Assembly: GCF_000181515.1 (NCBI RefSeq)
Contig: NZ_ABCG01000010.1
Span: forward strand, 1-64,000
Direction of reading: 5' to 3'
Source of the DNA: Erythrobacter sp. SD-21
GTDB lineage: Bacteria > Pseudomonadota > Alphaproteobacteria > Sphingomonadales > Sphingomonadaceae
DNA: 64,000 bases
Positions 55,384-64,000 of this stretch are shown piece by piece (position 1 is the stretch's first letter; each line of letters starts with the position of its first letter). Position numbers and translations under genes: made by a program. Below the pieces are notes generated by a model, which was not told where the DNA came from, searched no databases, and saw only the letters and a program-made list of their open reading frames with translations.

Positions 55384-57198
55384 TTACAATCCCGCCATGG
55401 CCAGCATCGACGAGGCGCCCTGTTCGGCGCCGTCGGCGTTGCTGCGGAACATGGCGAAAAATTCGCGGCCCATGCCGCTGTCGGCCTGCGGCTCGGGCGC
55501 CGGCTCGCGGGTGTCGAGATCGGCGGTGGTCGAGAGCGTGCCGGTCTCGGCGCAGACGCGAACGATGTCGCCGTCACGCAGCTTTGCCAGCGGTCCGCTG
55601 CCCAAGGCTTCGGGCGTGCAGTGGATCGCGGCCGGAACCTTGCCGCTCGCGCCCGACATCCGCCCATCGGTGACAAGCGCGACGCGGTATCCGCGGTCCT
55701 GCAGCACGCCGAGGGCGGGGGTGAGCTTGTGGAGTTCGGGCATGCCGTTGGCGCGCGGTCCCTGATAGCGGACCACCACGACCACATCGCGGTCGAGTTC
55801 GCCCTTCTTGAACGCCTCGTTGACGCTCGGCTGGTCTTCGAAGATCCGGCACGGCGCCTCGATGGTCCAGCGCTCGCGCTTGACCGCGGAGGATTTGAAG
55901 CAGGCGCGGCCCAGATTGCCTTCGACGAGACGCATTCCGCCATCGGCCTCGAACGGCTCGGAAGCCGGGCGCAGCATCTCGGTGTCGCCGCTCGGGCCGG
56001 GATCGCGCCAAGTGAGCGCGTCGCCATCCATGACGGGCTCGCGGCTGTACATCTCGAAGCCGCCACCCGCGACGGTGAGGATGTCGCCATGCGCCAGCCC
56101 CTCGTCCAGCAGCGTGCCGATGACATAACCCATGCCGCCCGCTTCGTGGAAATGGTTCACGTCGCCCGATCCGTTGGGATAGACGCGTGCGACCAGCGGC
56201 ACGGCCCTCGACAGCTCGGCAAGGTCGGTCCAGTCGAACTTGATGCCGGCGGCCCGGGCCATGGCGGGAATGTGGATCGCGTGATTGGTCGAACCGCCTG
56301 TGGCGAGGAGGCCGATGGCCGCGTTGATGATCGCCTTTTCGTCGACCACGCGGCCCAGCGGGCGGAAATCTTCGCCCGACTTGCCGATCTCGGTCAGGCG
56401 ATGCGTCGCCTTGCGGCTCAGCTCCTGCCGCAGCTTCGCGCCCGGCGGCACGAAAGCCGCGCCGGGAATGTGGAGACCCATCATCTCCATCATCATCTGG
56501 TTCGAATTGGCGGTGCCGTAGAAGGTGCAGGTGCCGGGCGAATGGTAGCTGCCCATCTCGCTTGCCAACAGTTCCTCGCGCCCGACCTTGCCCTCGGCAT
56601 AGAGCTGGCGGGTGCGCTGCTTCTCCTTGTTGGAAATGCCGGTCCCCATCGGGCCCGAAGGCACGAAGATCGCGGGCAGGTGCCCGAAGCGCAGCGCGCC
56701 CATGAGCAAGCCTGGTACGATCTTGTCGCAGATGCCGAGCAGGGCAACGCCATCATACATGGCGTGGCTGAGGGCAACGACAGTCGAGAGCGCGATAGTG
56801 TCGCGGCTGAAGAGCGACAGTTCCATGCCGTCCTCGCCCTGCGTCACCCCGTCGCACATGGCTGGCGTGGCGCCCGCGACCTGTACGGTAGCGCCCACTT
56901 CGCGCGCCCAGATCTTCATCCGCTCGGGGTAGCGGTAATAGGGTTGATGCGCGGAGAGCATGTCGTTGTAGGCGGTGACGATGCCGAGGTTAGGCCCGCG
57001 CGCGGCCATGATCGCCTGCTGGTCTTCCTCGGCCCCGGCATAGGCGTGGGCGAGGTTGGAACAGGACAAAGTGCCGCGATTGACCTGCCGATCGCCTTCG
57101 CGGTCCATCAGGTCGAGATAGGCGCTGCGGCTCGGTTTCGAGTTCGCAATCACCCGCTCGGTCACGCGGTGGATGGTATCGTTCAAGCTCTTAGTCAT
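55384..57198 (-). CDS. edd: Phosphogluconate dehydratase
   Basis: Edd dehydrates 6-phosphogluconate to KDPG using a [4Fe-4S] cluster. The 604-residue protein is normal length for the IlvD/Edd family, with [39 protein letters not shown] (abridged), [14 protein letters not shown] and [15 protein letters not shown]. Conserved Cys residues in these blocks are the cluster ligands. Its start overlaps the end of zwf by eight bases. Confidence 0.95.
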   Translation of the reverse strand: MTKSLNDTIHRVTERVIANSKPSRSAYLDLMDREGDRQVNRGTLSCSNLAHAYAGAEEDQQAIMAARGPNLGIVTAYNDMLSAHQPYYRYPERMKIWAREVGATVQVAGATPAMCDGVTQGEDGMELSLFSRDTIALSTVVALSHAMYDGVALLGICDKIVPGLLMGALRFGHLPAIFVPSGPMGTGISNKEKQRTRQLYAEGKVGREELLASEMGSYHSPGTCTFYGTANSNQMMMEMMGLHIPGAAFVPPGAKLRQELSRKATHRLTEIGKSGEDFRPLGRVVDEKAIINAAIGLLATGGSTNHAIHIPAMARAAGIKFDWTDLAELSRAVPLVARVYPNGSGDVNHFHEAGGMGYVIGTLLDEGLAHGDILTVAGGGFEMYSREPVMDGDALTWRDPGPSGDTEMLRPASEPFEADGGMRLVEGNLGRACFKSSAVKRERWTIEAPCRIFEDQPSVNEAFKKGELDRDVVVVVRYQGPRANGMPELHKLTPALGVLQDRGYRVALVTDGRMSGASGKVPAAIHCTPEALGSGPLAKLRDGDIVRVCAETGTLSTTADLDTREPAPEPQADSGMGREFFAMFRSNADGAEQGASSMLAMAGL

Positions 57199-58639
57199 CG
57201 TGCCAGGTCACCCCGTCGCGTTCGGCAAGCGCCACGGCGGCGCTGGGTCCCCATGTGCCCGCGGCATAGGTCTTGGGTTGTGTCTCGTTTTCCGCCCACA
57301 GCGCGCGGATGTGGTCGATGAAGTCCCACTGGGCCTCCACCTCGTCGCGGCGGACGAACAGCGTCTGGTCGCCATGGATGAGATCGAGCAGCAGGCGCTC
57401 GTAGGCGATCCGGCGGACCACATCGGAAAAGGCGTCGGGCATGGCGATGTCGAGCGGGACGGGGCGCAGGCGCAGCCCGTCGCTGCCAAGGCCGGGGACC
57501 TTCGCCATCATGGTCAGCTGGATGTTTTCTTCCGGCTGGATTTCGATGACCATGCGGTTGGGTTCGGTCTTGGCGCCGCGGCCTTCGAAGATCGAATGCG
57601 GGATGCATTTGAACTGGATCACGATTTCCGTGACCCGGCGCGGCATCCTCTTGCCGTGGCGCAGGTAGAACGGCACGCCGCGCCAGCGCCAGTTGTCGAC
57701 ATGGGCTTTGAGCGCGACATAGGTTTCCGTGTCGCTTGGCTTGCCCAGCTCCTCGTCATAGCCAGGCACGCTTTTCCCATCGACGGCCCCGGCGCGGTAC
57801 TGGCCGGTGACGACCTCGTTCGACTGGGCCGGGCGCAGCGCGCGCAGGACCTTCACCTTCTCGTCGCGCACGGCGGTGGCGTCGAAGCTGGTGGGCGGCT
57901 CCATCGCCACGAGCGCGAGGAGCTGCAGCATGTGGTTCTGGACCATGTCGCGAAGCGCACCGCTGTCGTCGTAATAGGCGACCCGGCTTTCGAGCCCGAC
58001 CGTCTCGGCGACGGTGATCTGGACGTGGTCGACGTAATTGGAATTCCACACCGGCTCGAGCAGGATGTTGGCGAACCGCAGGGCGAGGAGGTTCTGGACC
58101 GTTTCCTTGCCGAGATAGTGATCGATGCGGAAGATGCGGTCTTCGCTGAAGGCCTTGGCGACCGCATCGTTGATCTCGCAGCTGGAGGCAAGATCGGTGC
58201 CGAGCGGCTTTTCGAGCGCGATGCGCGCGTTGCCGTTGGTCAGACCGGCGCTTTTCAGGCCGGCGATGGTCGGCTCGAACAGGCTCGGCGCGGTCGAGAG
58301 GAAGATCGCGAGACCCTTGTACTCGCCGACTTGCCTCGCAAGTTCGTCATAGCCTTCAGGCGTCGTCGCATCGACCGGGACATAGCTCAGCCGGTTGAGG
58401 AAATCCGCCATCGGGCCACGCCGGTTCTTGGGCAGGTATTTCTCCAGCGCCTGCCGGGCGAAGTCGCGGAACTCCTTCGTGGTCATTTCCGAACGTGCGG
58501 TCGCCACGATGCACAGATCGGGATCGAGGAGGCCGTCGGCGTGCAAGGCGCAGAGCGAAGGCAGCAACATGCGCTGCGACAAATCTCCCGTGGCGCCGAA
58601 CAGGAGCAGCCCGTCCGCGTCGAACATTACCTCGGGCAT
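57191..58639 (-). CDS. zwf: Glucose-6-phosphate 1-dehydrogenase
   Basis: Zwf oxidises glucose-6-phosphate to 6-phosphogluconolactone, making NADPH or NADH. The 482-residue protein has the cofactor-site block LLLFGATGDLSQRMLLPSL and the catalytic RIDHYLGKETVQNLL. It is the first gene of the operon. A 6-phosphogluconolactonase gene (pgl), often next in line, is missing here. The ATG at 58639 is used here; a second Met four codons in is also possible, and neither has a clear ribosome-binding site. Confidence 0.95.
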   Translation of the reverse strand: MPEVMFDADGLLLFGATGDLSQRMLLPSLCALHADGLLDPDLCIVATARSEMTTKEFRDFARQALEKYLPKNRRGPMADFLNRLSYVPVDATTPEGYDELARQVGEYKGLAIFLSTAPSLFEPTIAGLKSAGLTNGNARIALEKPLGTDLASSCEINDAVAKAFSEDRIFRIDHYLGKETVQNLLALRFANILLEPVWNSNYVDHVQITVAETVGLESRVAYYDDSGALRDMVQNHMLQLLALVAMEPPTSFDATAVRDEKVKVLRALRPAQSNEVVTGQYRAGAVDGKSVPGYDEELGKPSDTETYVALKAHVDNWRWRGVPFYLRHGKRMPRRVTEIVIQFKCIPHSIFEGRGAKTEPNRMVIEIQPEENIQLTMMAKVPGLGSDGLRLRPVPLDIAMPDAFSDVVRRIAYERLLLDLIHGDQTLFVRRDEVEAQWDFIDHIRALWAENETQPKTYAAGTWGPSAAVALAERDGVTWHDD

Positions 58640-58733
58640 GCAGTGTCCACCGGCATCTTTTCTCTCATGAGCTTGGCGATATCAGCGGGGTAGCCGCGAC
58701 GCCAGTGCACCGCATTGCTATTCATGAGCCGCT

Positions 58734-59531
58734 TCATGACGCGGCAACCGTCACCTGCTTATCACCGAATTCGTTGAGGCCGAAACTGGTCAGGAAGCTT
58801 ACGTCGGCCGCATCGCGGCCCACACCGATCTTCACCGTCTGTGCGGGATCGGCCATTCCGGTCGCATCGACGATTTGCCAGGTTCCGCCGTCCTCGGTCT
58901 CGGGATCGTGGAGAAAAACTTCGGCCACCGCATGAAAATCGGGTGGATCGACTCCAGGAGCGTAGCAGGCGACATAACGGGCCGGGATAGTGCTGGCTCG
59001 CGCGAGAGCAACCATTACATGGGCGTAATCGCGGCAGATCCCGCGCCGCTCAACGAAGGTATCAAGGGCAGTGGTCTGGGGGCCTGATGCTCCGGGAACG
59101 TAGGCGAAGTTACGCGCCATCCAGTCGCGTATAGCGGCGATTCTCTGCCCCCCATCTGTGCTGCCAAACTCGTCTTCAACGAAAGTCTGGAATCGATCTG
59201 CGGGGCAGTAGCGGCTGTCGAAGAGGTACTGAACCGCCTCGCCCGGCATTTCATGGGGGGGAAGCCGCTTGAGTGACGATAGTTCGGCCAATTGGCGCTG
59301 AATTTCGATTTCAGCTCTGTAGACCACCCCAAACTTGCCCTTGGCTCTGATCCAGATACGTTCGCCGATGTCGTCCTGCGCCGGAACCCACGCGCAATGC
59401 TCGGAATCGGAAAGCTCGGTGTTGCTTGAGAGGATATCCTGCTCGGGTATCTTGGCTGCTTCGAATTGTAACAGAAGGTCCGTCGTACGGGGCAGGCAGA
59501 AAGAAAAATTCGTTTCAATAGAGATTGTCAT
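58734..59531 (-). CDS. Transglutaminase-like protein
   Basis: This 265-residue protein has the transglutaminase-like cysteine-protease fold. The catalytic triad is visible as Cys in ERRGICRDYAHVM, His in PDFHAVAEVFL and Asp in WQIVDATG. The N-terminal 100 residues match the domain usually found before this fold. Bacterial members are probably proteases or amidases, with unknown substrates. It lies downstream of the structured micro-gene on the same strand, 109 bases away. Confidence 0.88.
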   Translation of the reverse strand: MTISIETNFSFCLPRTTDLLLQFEAAKIPEQDILSSNTELSDSEHCAWVPAQDDIGERIWIRAKGKFGVVYRAEIEIQRQLAELSSLKRLPPHEMPGEAVQYLFDSRYCPADRFQTFVEDEFGSTDGGQRIAAIRDWMARNFAYVPGASGPQTTALDTFVERRGICRDYAHVMVALARASTIPARYVACYAPGVDPPDFHAVAEVFLHDPETEDGGTWQIVDATGMADPAQTVKIGVGRDAADVSFLTSFGLNEFGDKQVTVAAS

Positions 59532-59595
59532 AACCGCCCAACGCCAGAGGACACGCTCTGTTTCGCCTCACAGCAAAAAGGCCCTGAAACGAGAA

Positions 59596-59615
59596 AGGGC
59601 CCCTAAAGGGGCCCT
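59596..59615 (-). terminator. Perfect terminator after the micro-ORF
   Basis: Read on the minus strand, AGGGCCCC pairs with GGGGCCCT around a TTTA loop (8 of 8 pairs), followed by TTCTCGTTT. It lies 25 bases after the micro-ORF stop and 64 bases before the transglutaminase start. Confidence 0.85.
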
Positions 59616-59640
59616 TCCGAAAAGTAGTTAAGCTTTGGGC

Positions 59641-59676
59641 TTACTTGCCCATGAGCCATCCCCAAAAATCCCACAT
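59641..59676 (-). CDS. Eleven-codon tryptophan-rich micro-ORF
   Basis: This frame encodes MWDFWGWLMGK, with three Trp in eleven residues. It has an excellent ribosome-binding site, AGGAGG, six bases before the ATG. That site is the 3' arm of an 8-bp hairpin. A further 5-bp hairpin, TGGGC-AAGTAA-GCCCA, places the stop codon in its loop (59651-59636), and a perfect terminator follows. It is either a regulatory leader peptide for the transglutaminase gene downstream, or a peptide gene in its own right. The composition suggests a Trp-sensing leader, but the gene downstream is not for Trp synthesis. Confidence 0.6.
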   Translation of the reverse strand: MWDFWGWLMGK

Positions 59677-59682
59677 AATTCG

Positions 59683-59705
59683 CCTCCTGTTTGACGGACA
59701 GGAGG
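59683..59705 (-). promoter_or_regulatory. Hairpin sequestering the micro-ORF ribosome-binding site
   Basis: On the minus strand CCTCCTGT pairs perfectly with ACAGGAGG (59705-59698 with 59690-59683) around a 7-base loop. The paired 3' arm holds the entire AGGAGG of the micro-ORF, so translation should need melting or a trans-acting factor. Confidence 0.75.
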
Positions 59706-59720
59706 TAACTATCTGTTAAC
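59705..59720. promoter_or_regulatory. CtrA-like site
   Basis: GTAA-CTATCTG-TTAAC matches the CtrA consensus TTAA-N7-TTAAC at eight of nine positions. It lies 29-44 bases upstream of the micro-ORF start. A TTTACA-N17-GATAGT promoter-like pair overlaps it on the minus strand (59736-59708), but would start transcription inside the hairpin. Confidence 0.35.
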
Positions 59721-59743
59721 CATGAGTGTTTGTAAAGTGTTAA

Positions 59744-62086
59744 CTATCCTTCCAACGCGTCTTTTCCCCTAAAATCATTTAATTGCAGGAGGTTATCGAG
59801 GCTCATTGGACGCGCAAGAATATATCCCTGAACGTGCGTACAACCCATTTCCGTTAACATTTTCAGCGTTTCAGCGTCTTCTGCACCTTCGGCCACCACT
59901 CCGATTCGTGCGTCGCGTCCCATCTGAACAACACTGGACACGATTGCCTTTGCCTTAGAACTCTTAGCCATGTTCGCGATAAAAAGCCTGTCGATCTTAA
60001 GCTCGTCGAACGGCAGTTCGAAAAAGGTTTCAAAGTTGGTTTCTCCAACGCCGAAATCGTCCATCGAAATGCGCGTGCCGAGAGACTTTAGTTCATTGAG
60101 CACCATTTCTGCTGTCTCAAGATTGCCGATACGGGAGGTCTCCGTCACTTCGAGGATAAGAAATCGCGGGTCGAAGCCGGTCGCCTGGAGAACATTCCGG
60201 ACCATGCCGACGATCTTCATGTCCGACAGCAGCGTGGCGGAAATATTGATCGACATAGTGATCGAACGGCCCCGGAAATGCATCAGGCGACCTGCCGCGC
60301 AGGCATGTTCGAAGACGAATTCGGTGAGCGCATCCATTCGTCCCGCCTTCTCGCACTGCGCGATGAAGTGCATTGGCGGGATGAAACCGCGCGCAGGATC
60401 CTGCCAGCGAACCAGCGCCTCCACCCCGGTCATGTTACCATTCCTTGTGTCGACTTTGGGCTGGTAGACGCAGAAGATTTCGCCTGCGGACATGGCCTCG
60501 TCAATCCGTGCTCGCAGCGAGATGTCCCACAATTCGTCGAAGCGCGAGCTGCTCTCCGCGATCTTGATCGGCTGCAGTGCTTCTGAGCTTTCTTCCGCCG
60601 CAGCCACGGCCGCGGCAAGACGGACGGCGGGATCGCCGTCGAGCTTCGCCACACCGAAGCTAATTCCGACGTCGATCGACGATCCGGCAACGATGATCGG
60701 TGCGGCAAACATCGCGCGCAGACCTTCGAGATGCTCGGCGAGACGGTCGCCGTCTTCTTGCTTGGAATGCCAGGCGAGATGGTGACCTTCGGAATAGATG
60801 GCTAAGTTGCCATCGGTCGCACGAAGGCGGTCGACCAGTTTCAGGATGTATTGCGCGCGATGCGCGCGCGGGAGCGTCTTGAAAACGTATTCGTATCCGT
60901 GGATTCGGGCGACCACGAGATGTCCCCGCATATGGATGTCTTGCGTGACCTTGGCCTCGAGCGCGCGTAGTTTCTGCAGACCCGTTTCGTTGTCGACCAG
61001 TGCCATCCGGTCTTTCCATCGCGCGCGGGAGCGGAGTGCCGCGTAGGCCAAGAGGACGGCTGCGCAATACGACAGTTCGACCCGAACACCCAGCAGGCTG
61101 GCTACATAAAACCCTACCGGAACGATCGCGAGCATCATTGCATAGACGATTCGCCGACGCTTGCGGCTGTTGGCGATCAACAGCAGGACTGAGAAGATTA
61201 GGACGTAGGCTACAAGTGCGGGCAGGGCGCTGATGTAACCCGTGCGTCCGGCCTTCAGCGTCTCGGCGCCATAAATAGCCACGTAGCTCTCTGGCACAGA
61301 GTAGTTGCCGGGGACGCGTTGCCGCTTTTCCGAAAGGCTTGCGGCCTCGCCTATCACCACGGTTCTTCCAGCGAAACCGACGAGTGAGGAACCTGCATTG
61401 AGATCGGCAAGATCGACCGATGCGATATCCTCCGAATCCATTGCGTAGTCGACTTGGAAGCTGCCCGAACGCGTATCTTCGATGCCGGCCATCGAGGCAG
61501 CGAGAGTCGGGAGGCGCTGCCCCCTCACTTCGTGGGCATACTGGCGCGTCCAAGAGAAACCCAGCCAGTTGCCTGCATCGCGGGAAACCACACGCCTAGC
61601 CTGTCCGGCTATAGAAGAAGTGGTTGTGACGAGCCGGTCTTCGGCGCTGGCACTGCGTTCGATCTTGTCGACGACGATGGCACGGGGGCCGAGGCTAGCA
61701 AGTGCATCGGCGAGGTCGCGGTCGGCTTCTTGGGAAGATTCGAATGGGAAGGCGATATCGACGTAGACGCGGCCTACGCCTTCTCTTTCTAAGTTTCGCA
61801 AGGCCCTTGCTAATTCCTTGCGGCGATGCGGTAGTTGCGGGTCCGCCATATCTCGCTCGGTCCCGACGAAAACGATATCTCCGGAAGGCTCCTGATGTGC
61901 GAGCCGCGATTGAACCATCCAGCTAAACTGATCAACGGGATTGAGCAGAGTTGCCATGAACAGGACAAGGGCGATGCAGGCACTGACCAGCAAGTGCTTT
62001 ACCCGTTGAGCAGCACCGAGCGGCAAGCCAGTTACAGGCTTGACCGTATGCGCCGCTGCGCGGTCCAGGGTGCGGATGACATTCAT
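59744..62086 (-). CDS. CHASE2-degenerate GGDEF-EAL c-di-GMP phosphodiesterase
   Basis: This 780-residue membrane protein has a helix at about 32-48, a periplasmic CHASE2 domain (about 50-270), further helices (about 285-360), then GGDEF and EAL domains. The GGDEF motif is replaced by EGHHLAW, so no cyclase activity is expected; that domain may still bind GTP. The EAL part keeps its active-site residues (VEALVRWQDP, NISATLL, EVTETSR, MDDFGVGETN, ELKIDRLFI, AEGAED), so c-di-GMP breakdown is likely, triggered by a periplasmic cue. The ATG at 62086 has no strong ribosome-binding site. It has a structured leader. Confidence 0.9.
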   Translation of the reverse strand: MNVIRTLDRAAAHTVKPVTGLPLGAAQRVKHLLVSACIALVLFMATLLNPVDQFSWMVQSRLAHQEPSGDIVFVGTERDMADPQLPHRRKELARALRNLEREGVGRVYVDIAFPFESSQEADRDLADALASLGPRAIVVDKIERSASAEDRLVTTTSSIAGQARRVVSRDAGNWLGFSWTRQYAHEVRGQRLPTLAASMAGIEDTRSGSFQVDYAMDSEDIASVDLADLNAGSSLVGFAGRTVVIGEAASLSEKRQRVPGNYSVPESYVAIYGAETLKAGRTGYISALPALVAYVLIFSVLLLIANSRKRRRIVYAMMLAIVPVGFYVASLLGVRVELSYCAAVLLAYAALRSRARWKDRMALVDNETGLQKLRALEAKVTQDIHMRGHLVVARIHGYEYVFKTLPRAHRAQYILKLVDRLRATDGNLAIYSEGHHLAWHSKQEDGDRLAEHLEGLRAMFAAPIIVAGSSIDVGISFGVAKLDGDPAVRLAAAVAAAEESSEALQPIKIAESSSRFDELWDISLRARIDEAMSAGEIFCVYQPKVDTRNGNMTGVEALVRWQDPARGFIPPMHFIAQCEKAGRMDALTEFVFEHACAAGRLMHFRGRSITMSINISATLLSDMKIVGMVRNVLQATGFDPRFLILEVTETSRIGNLETAEMVLNELKSLGTRISMDDFGVGETNFETFFELPFDELKIDRLFIANMAKSSKAKAIVSSVVQMGRDARIGVVAEGAEDAETLKMLTEMGCTHVQGYILARPMSLDNLLQLNDFRGKDALEG

Positions 62087-62156
62087 CGCACATCCGTATG
62101 GCCCGATTAAGTTTAAGAATGTTTTGACGTACCCGCGTTTTTTTGACGGATTGATG

Positions 62157-62264
62157 AAAAACCGCGCCCTTCAGTGGTTAAGGGTGCAGTAGTAAAGAAG
62201 ATGAAGAATGTCTGATCGTGCGCCTTTGGAGGCGCAAACAACACACGTATTTTCCTAGATTATA
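62157..62264 (-). ncRNA. Candidate small RNA or attenuator in the CHASE2-EAL leader
   Basis: On the minus strand TATAAT (62264-62259) is followed by the hairpin TGCGCC-TCCAAA-GGCGCA (62236-62219). Next comes GCACCCTT with AAGGGCGC (62187-62180 with 62171-62164, one mismatch) and then GGTTTTTC (62161-62157). Transcription from that -10 would give a product of about 95 bases ending at a terminator, 70 bases before the gene start. No good -35 is present. The rest of the 242-base gap (62087-62328) shows nothing further. Confidence 0.35.
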
Positions 62265-62328
62265 CAACCCTTTACCATTCTGCGGCGCAGGGGTAATTCG
62301 TCGCTAAAGCAGCAGTTGGAGCAGCGAT

Positions 62329-63702
62329 CTAGGAAAGAATTCCAAATAGGTCATGCGCATCAGCATCTTCGACGGTCACGTTTACGATATCGCCGGCAGC
62401 AAGCGTTCCGGGCACGTTTCGCAGGTAAACCGCACCGTCGATTTCGGGCGCATCGGCTTGGCTGCGACCGGTCGCGCCGATATCGCCGTCCTCGTCCGGC
62501 TCGCCCACTTCGTCGATGATGACGGGGATTGAGCGGCCGACCTTTGCCTGCAGCTTGGCGGAGCTGATCCGCTCGGTCACTTCCATGACGCGGGCGTAGC
62601 GTTCTTCCTTGATCTCTTCGGGCACAGGATCGGGCAGGTGATTGGCCTGCGCGCCTTCGACGGGTTCGAAGCGGAAGGCGCCGACGCGGTCGAGCTGGGC
62701 TTCTTCGAGCCAGTCGAGCAGGTACTTGAAATCATCGTCGGTCTCGCCCGGGAAGCCGACGACGAAGCTGGAGCGGATCGCGATCTCGGGGCAGATCTCG
62801 CGCCAGCCCTTAAGGCGTTCGAGCACCTTGGCCTCGTTCGCCGGACGTTTCATCGAGCGCAGCACCTTTGGGCTGGCGTGCTGGAAGGGAATGTCGAGAT
62901 AGGGCGTCAGCAACCCCTCGGCCATGAGCGGGATGACCGCGTCGACATGCGGGTAGGGATAGACATAGTGCAGCCGCACCCACGGCGGCATACCGCCACC
63001 GATGTCGAGCTGGCCCAGCTCGCGCGCGAGCTCGGTCATGTGCGCGCGCACTTCGCGGCCCTTCCACGCCTTGCTCTCGTGGCGCGTATCGACGCCATAG
63101 GCGCTGGTGTCCTGGCTGATGACCAGCAGTTCCTTCGTGCCGGCGGCGACCAATTTTTCAGCTTCGCGCAGCACCGCATCGATCCGGCGGCTGGCGAGCT
63201 TCCCGCGCAGGTCCGGGATAATGCAGAAGGCGCAGGAGTGATTGCAGCCTTCGGAAATCTTCAGATAGCTGTAGTGGCGCGGCGTCAGCTTCACGTCCGG
63301 CTGCGGGATAAGGTCGATATATGGACCCTGGCTGGGCGGGGCGTGCTCGTGCACCGCTTCGACCACGGCTTCGTATTGATGCGCTCCGGTCACCGCCAGG
63401 ACGCTGGGATGTGCGGCGCGGATGGCGTTCGCTTCCTCGCCCATGCAGCCCGTCACGATCACACGACCATTTTCGGCAATAGCCTCGCCGATCGCCTGCA
63501 AGCTTTCTTCCTTCGCCGAATCGAGGAACCCGCAGGTGTTCACCAGCACCACGTCCGCGCCCGCGTAATCGGGGCTCATCGCATAACCGTCCGCGCGCAG
63601 GCGCGTAAGGATGCGTTCGCTGTCGACCAGCGCCTTGGGGCAGCCGAGGGAAACCATGCCGACCTTCTTCTGGTCGGGGATCGGAGTGGTGGGGGTGTTC
63701 AT
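62329..63702 (-). CDS. rimO: Ribosomal protein S12 methylthiotransferase RimO
   Basis: RimO is a radical-SAM enzyme with two iron-sulfur clusters that adds a methylthio group to Asp88 of ribosomal protein S12. The 457-residue protein has the N-terminal UPF0004 domain ([34 protein letters not shown]), the radical-SAM motif GCNHSCAFC (CxxxCxxC) near residue 152, and a TRAM domain at the end. MiaB is the close relative, but the S12-specific blocks favour RimO. Confidence 0.95.
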   Translation of the reverse strand: MNTPTTPIPDQKKVGMVSLGCPKALVDSERILTRLRADGYAMSPDYAGADVVLVNTCGFLDSAKEESLQAIGEAIAENGRVIVTGCMGEEANAIRAAHPSVLAVTGAHQYEAVVEAVHEHAPPSQGPYIDLIPQPDVKLTPRHYSYLKISEGCNHSCAFCIIPDLRGKLASRRIDAVLREAEKLVAAGTKELLVISQDTSAYGVDTRHESKAWKGREVRAHMTELARELGQLDIGGGMPPWVRLHYVYPYPHVDAVIPLMAEGLLTPYLDIPFQHASPKVLRSMKRPANEAKVLERLKGWREICPEIAIRSSFVVGFPGETDDDFKYLLDWLEEAQLDRVGAFRFEPVEGAQANHLPDPVPEEIKEERYARVMEVTERISSAKLQAKVGRSIPVIIDEVGEPDEDGDIGATGRSQADAPEIDGAVYLRNVPGTLAAGDIVNVTVEDADAHDLFGILS

Positions 63703-63768
63703 AGCTATGTCCGTGGGGTTTGCGCGCGCCCCTACACCAAGAGGGCGGCTCGCGCTAGGAGGGACGAT

Positions 63769-64000
63769 ATGGGACCTGTAAACTGGATCGCGGTGGTGGC
63801 CGCATGGGGTGTCGCCGCGCTACTGGGCGTGGCTTTCTATGGCAGGGCAGCGGCACCGCGCCCGCCATATCTCCTGCATATCGCGGCAGCTCTGCTGATG
63901 TTTGCGAGCGCCGCCATGCTCGGCCACATGTTTGCCCGGGTCGGCACGGCCACGCTCGATGCGAAGTGGTGGCTTTACTTCATGATGGCGGGCGGGCTGG
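63769..64000 (+). CDS. Membrane protein, N-terminal part (window ends)
   Basis: The frame starts [20 protein letters not shown] after AGGAGGG and runs past the end of the window, giving 77 codons. It shows two or three hydrophobic segments, and the [10 protein letters not shown] opening recalls DUF1761, but too little is present to be sure. Confidence 0.65.
   Translation, partial: MGPVNWIAVVAAWGVAALLGVAFYGRAAAPRPPYLLHIAAALLMFASAAMLGHMFARVGTATLDAKWWLYFMMAGGL

Noticed and set aside
59596-59705. Classical trp operon attenuator
   Set aside because: Three Trp codons and a terminator fit, but the downstream gene encodes a transglutaminase-like protein and I could not build a convincing antiterminator.
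1-64000. CRISPR array, insertion sequence, integrase or prophage
   Set aside because: No regularly spaced repeats, transposase-like proteins or phage genes were found in any frame.

Overview
The window is 64 kb of GC-rich, tightly packed bacterial chromosome. The protein families point to an alphaproteobacterium of the order Sphingomonadales, probably Erythrobacteraceae. Pointers are a CtrA-degradation adaptor of the RcdA/DUF1465 type, an HWE-type histidine kinase, a cheAWYBR operon with a two-CheW-domain CheA, and a zwf-edd-glk-eda Entner-Doudoroff operon. The genus is inference. I see no phage genes, insertion sequences, tRNA, rRNA or CRISPR array. This is ordinary core chromosome with a few accessory-looking patches.

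Layout. 0-7 kb: an amino-acid symporter, then secE-nusG and rplK-rplA, with a small HWE kinase, a CPBP membrane protease and a lone pspA between them on the other strand. 7-16.7 kb: a DUF2339 membrane protein, a CinA-N domain protein, a Baeyer-Villiger-type monooxygenase, a divergent LacI regulator, and a large secreted beta-propeller/amidohydrolase. 16.8-26.8 kb (minus strand): one chemotaxis operon read cheA-cheW-cheY-cheB-cheR, then a GGDEF-EAL protein and two methyl-accepting proteins whose signalling domains are recent duplicates. 27-38 kb: MATE efflux, a class II aldolase with an orphan [2Fe-2S] subunit, a Fur-box-controlled TonB siderophore receptor, ArsC, MFS, a methyltransferase, lipB with a lipoprotein, a CitE-like protein and an Old Yellow Enzyme. 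38-48 kb: EamA transporter, a tandem pair of DUF2254 proteins, nadA, membrane proteins, a metallo-beta-lactamase-fold hydrolase, glpK, rcdA and two DUF465 mini-proteins. 48.5-53.8 kb: ptsP, a RodZ-like protein, a CpoB/YbgF-like protein and tilS. 53.8-58.6 kb: eda, glk, edd and zwf. 58.7-64 kb: a transglutaminase, a structured micro-gene, a CHASE2-EAL protein, rimO and a truncated membrane protein.

How the genes work together. The clearest module is the chemotaxis operon. Because a complete-looking GGDEF-EAL protein sits between cheR and the receptors, chemotaxis and c-di-GMP are probably made together. A second c-di-GMP protein, CHASE2 with a ruined GGDEF and an intact EAL, lies near 60-62 kb. 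The zwf-edd-glk-eda operon supplies the four enzyme activities from glucose to pyruvate and glyceraldehyde-3-phosphate, apart from 6-phosphogluconolactonase.

The least explained DNA is non-coding. At 59.6-59.7 kb an 11-codon, three-tryptophan ORF has its ribosome-binding site locked in an 8-bp hairpin and its own perfect terminator. At 5.27-5.43 kb a minus-strand hairpin terminator follows a long-range closing stem with no protein gene upstream. At 62.16-62.26 kb another hairpin/terminator unit lies in the leader of the CHASE2-EAL gene. These three are the best candidates for something not yet described.
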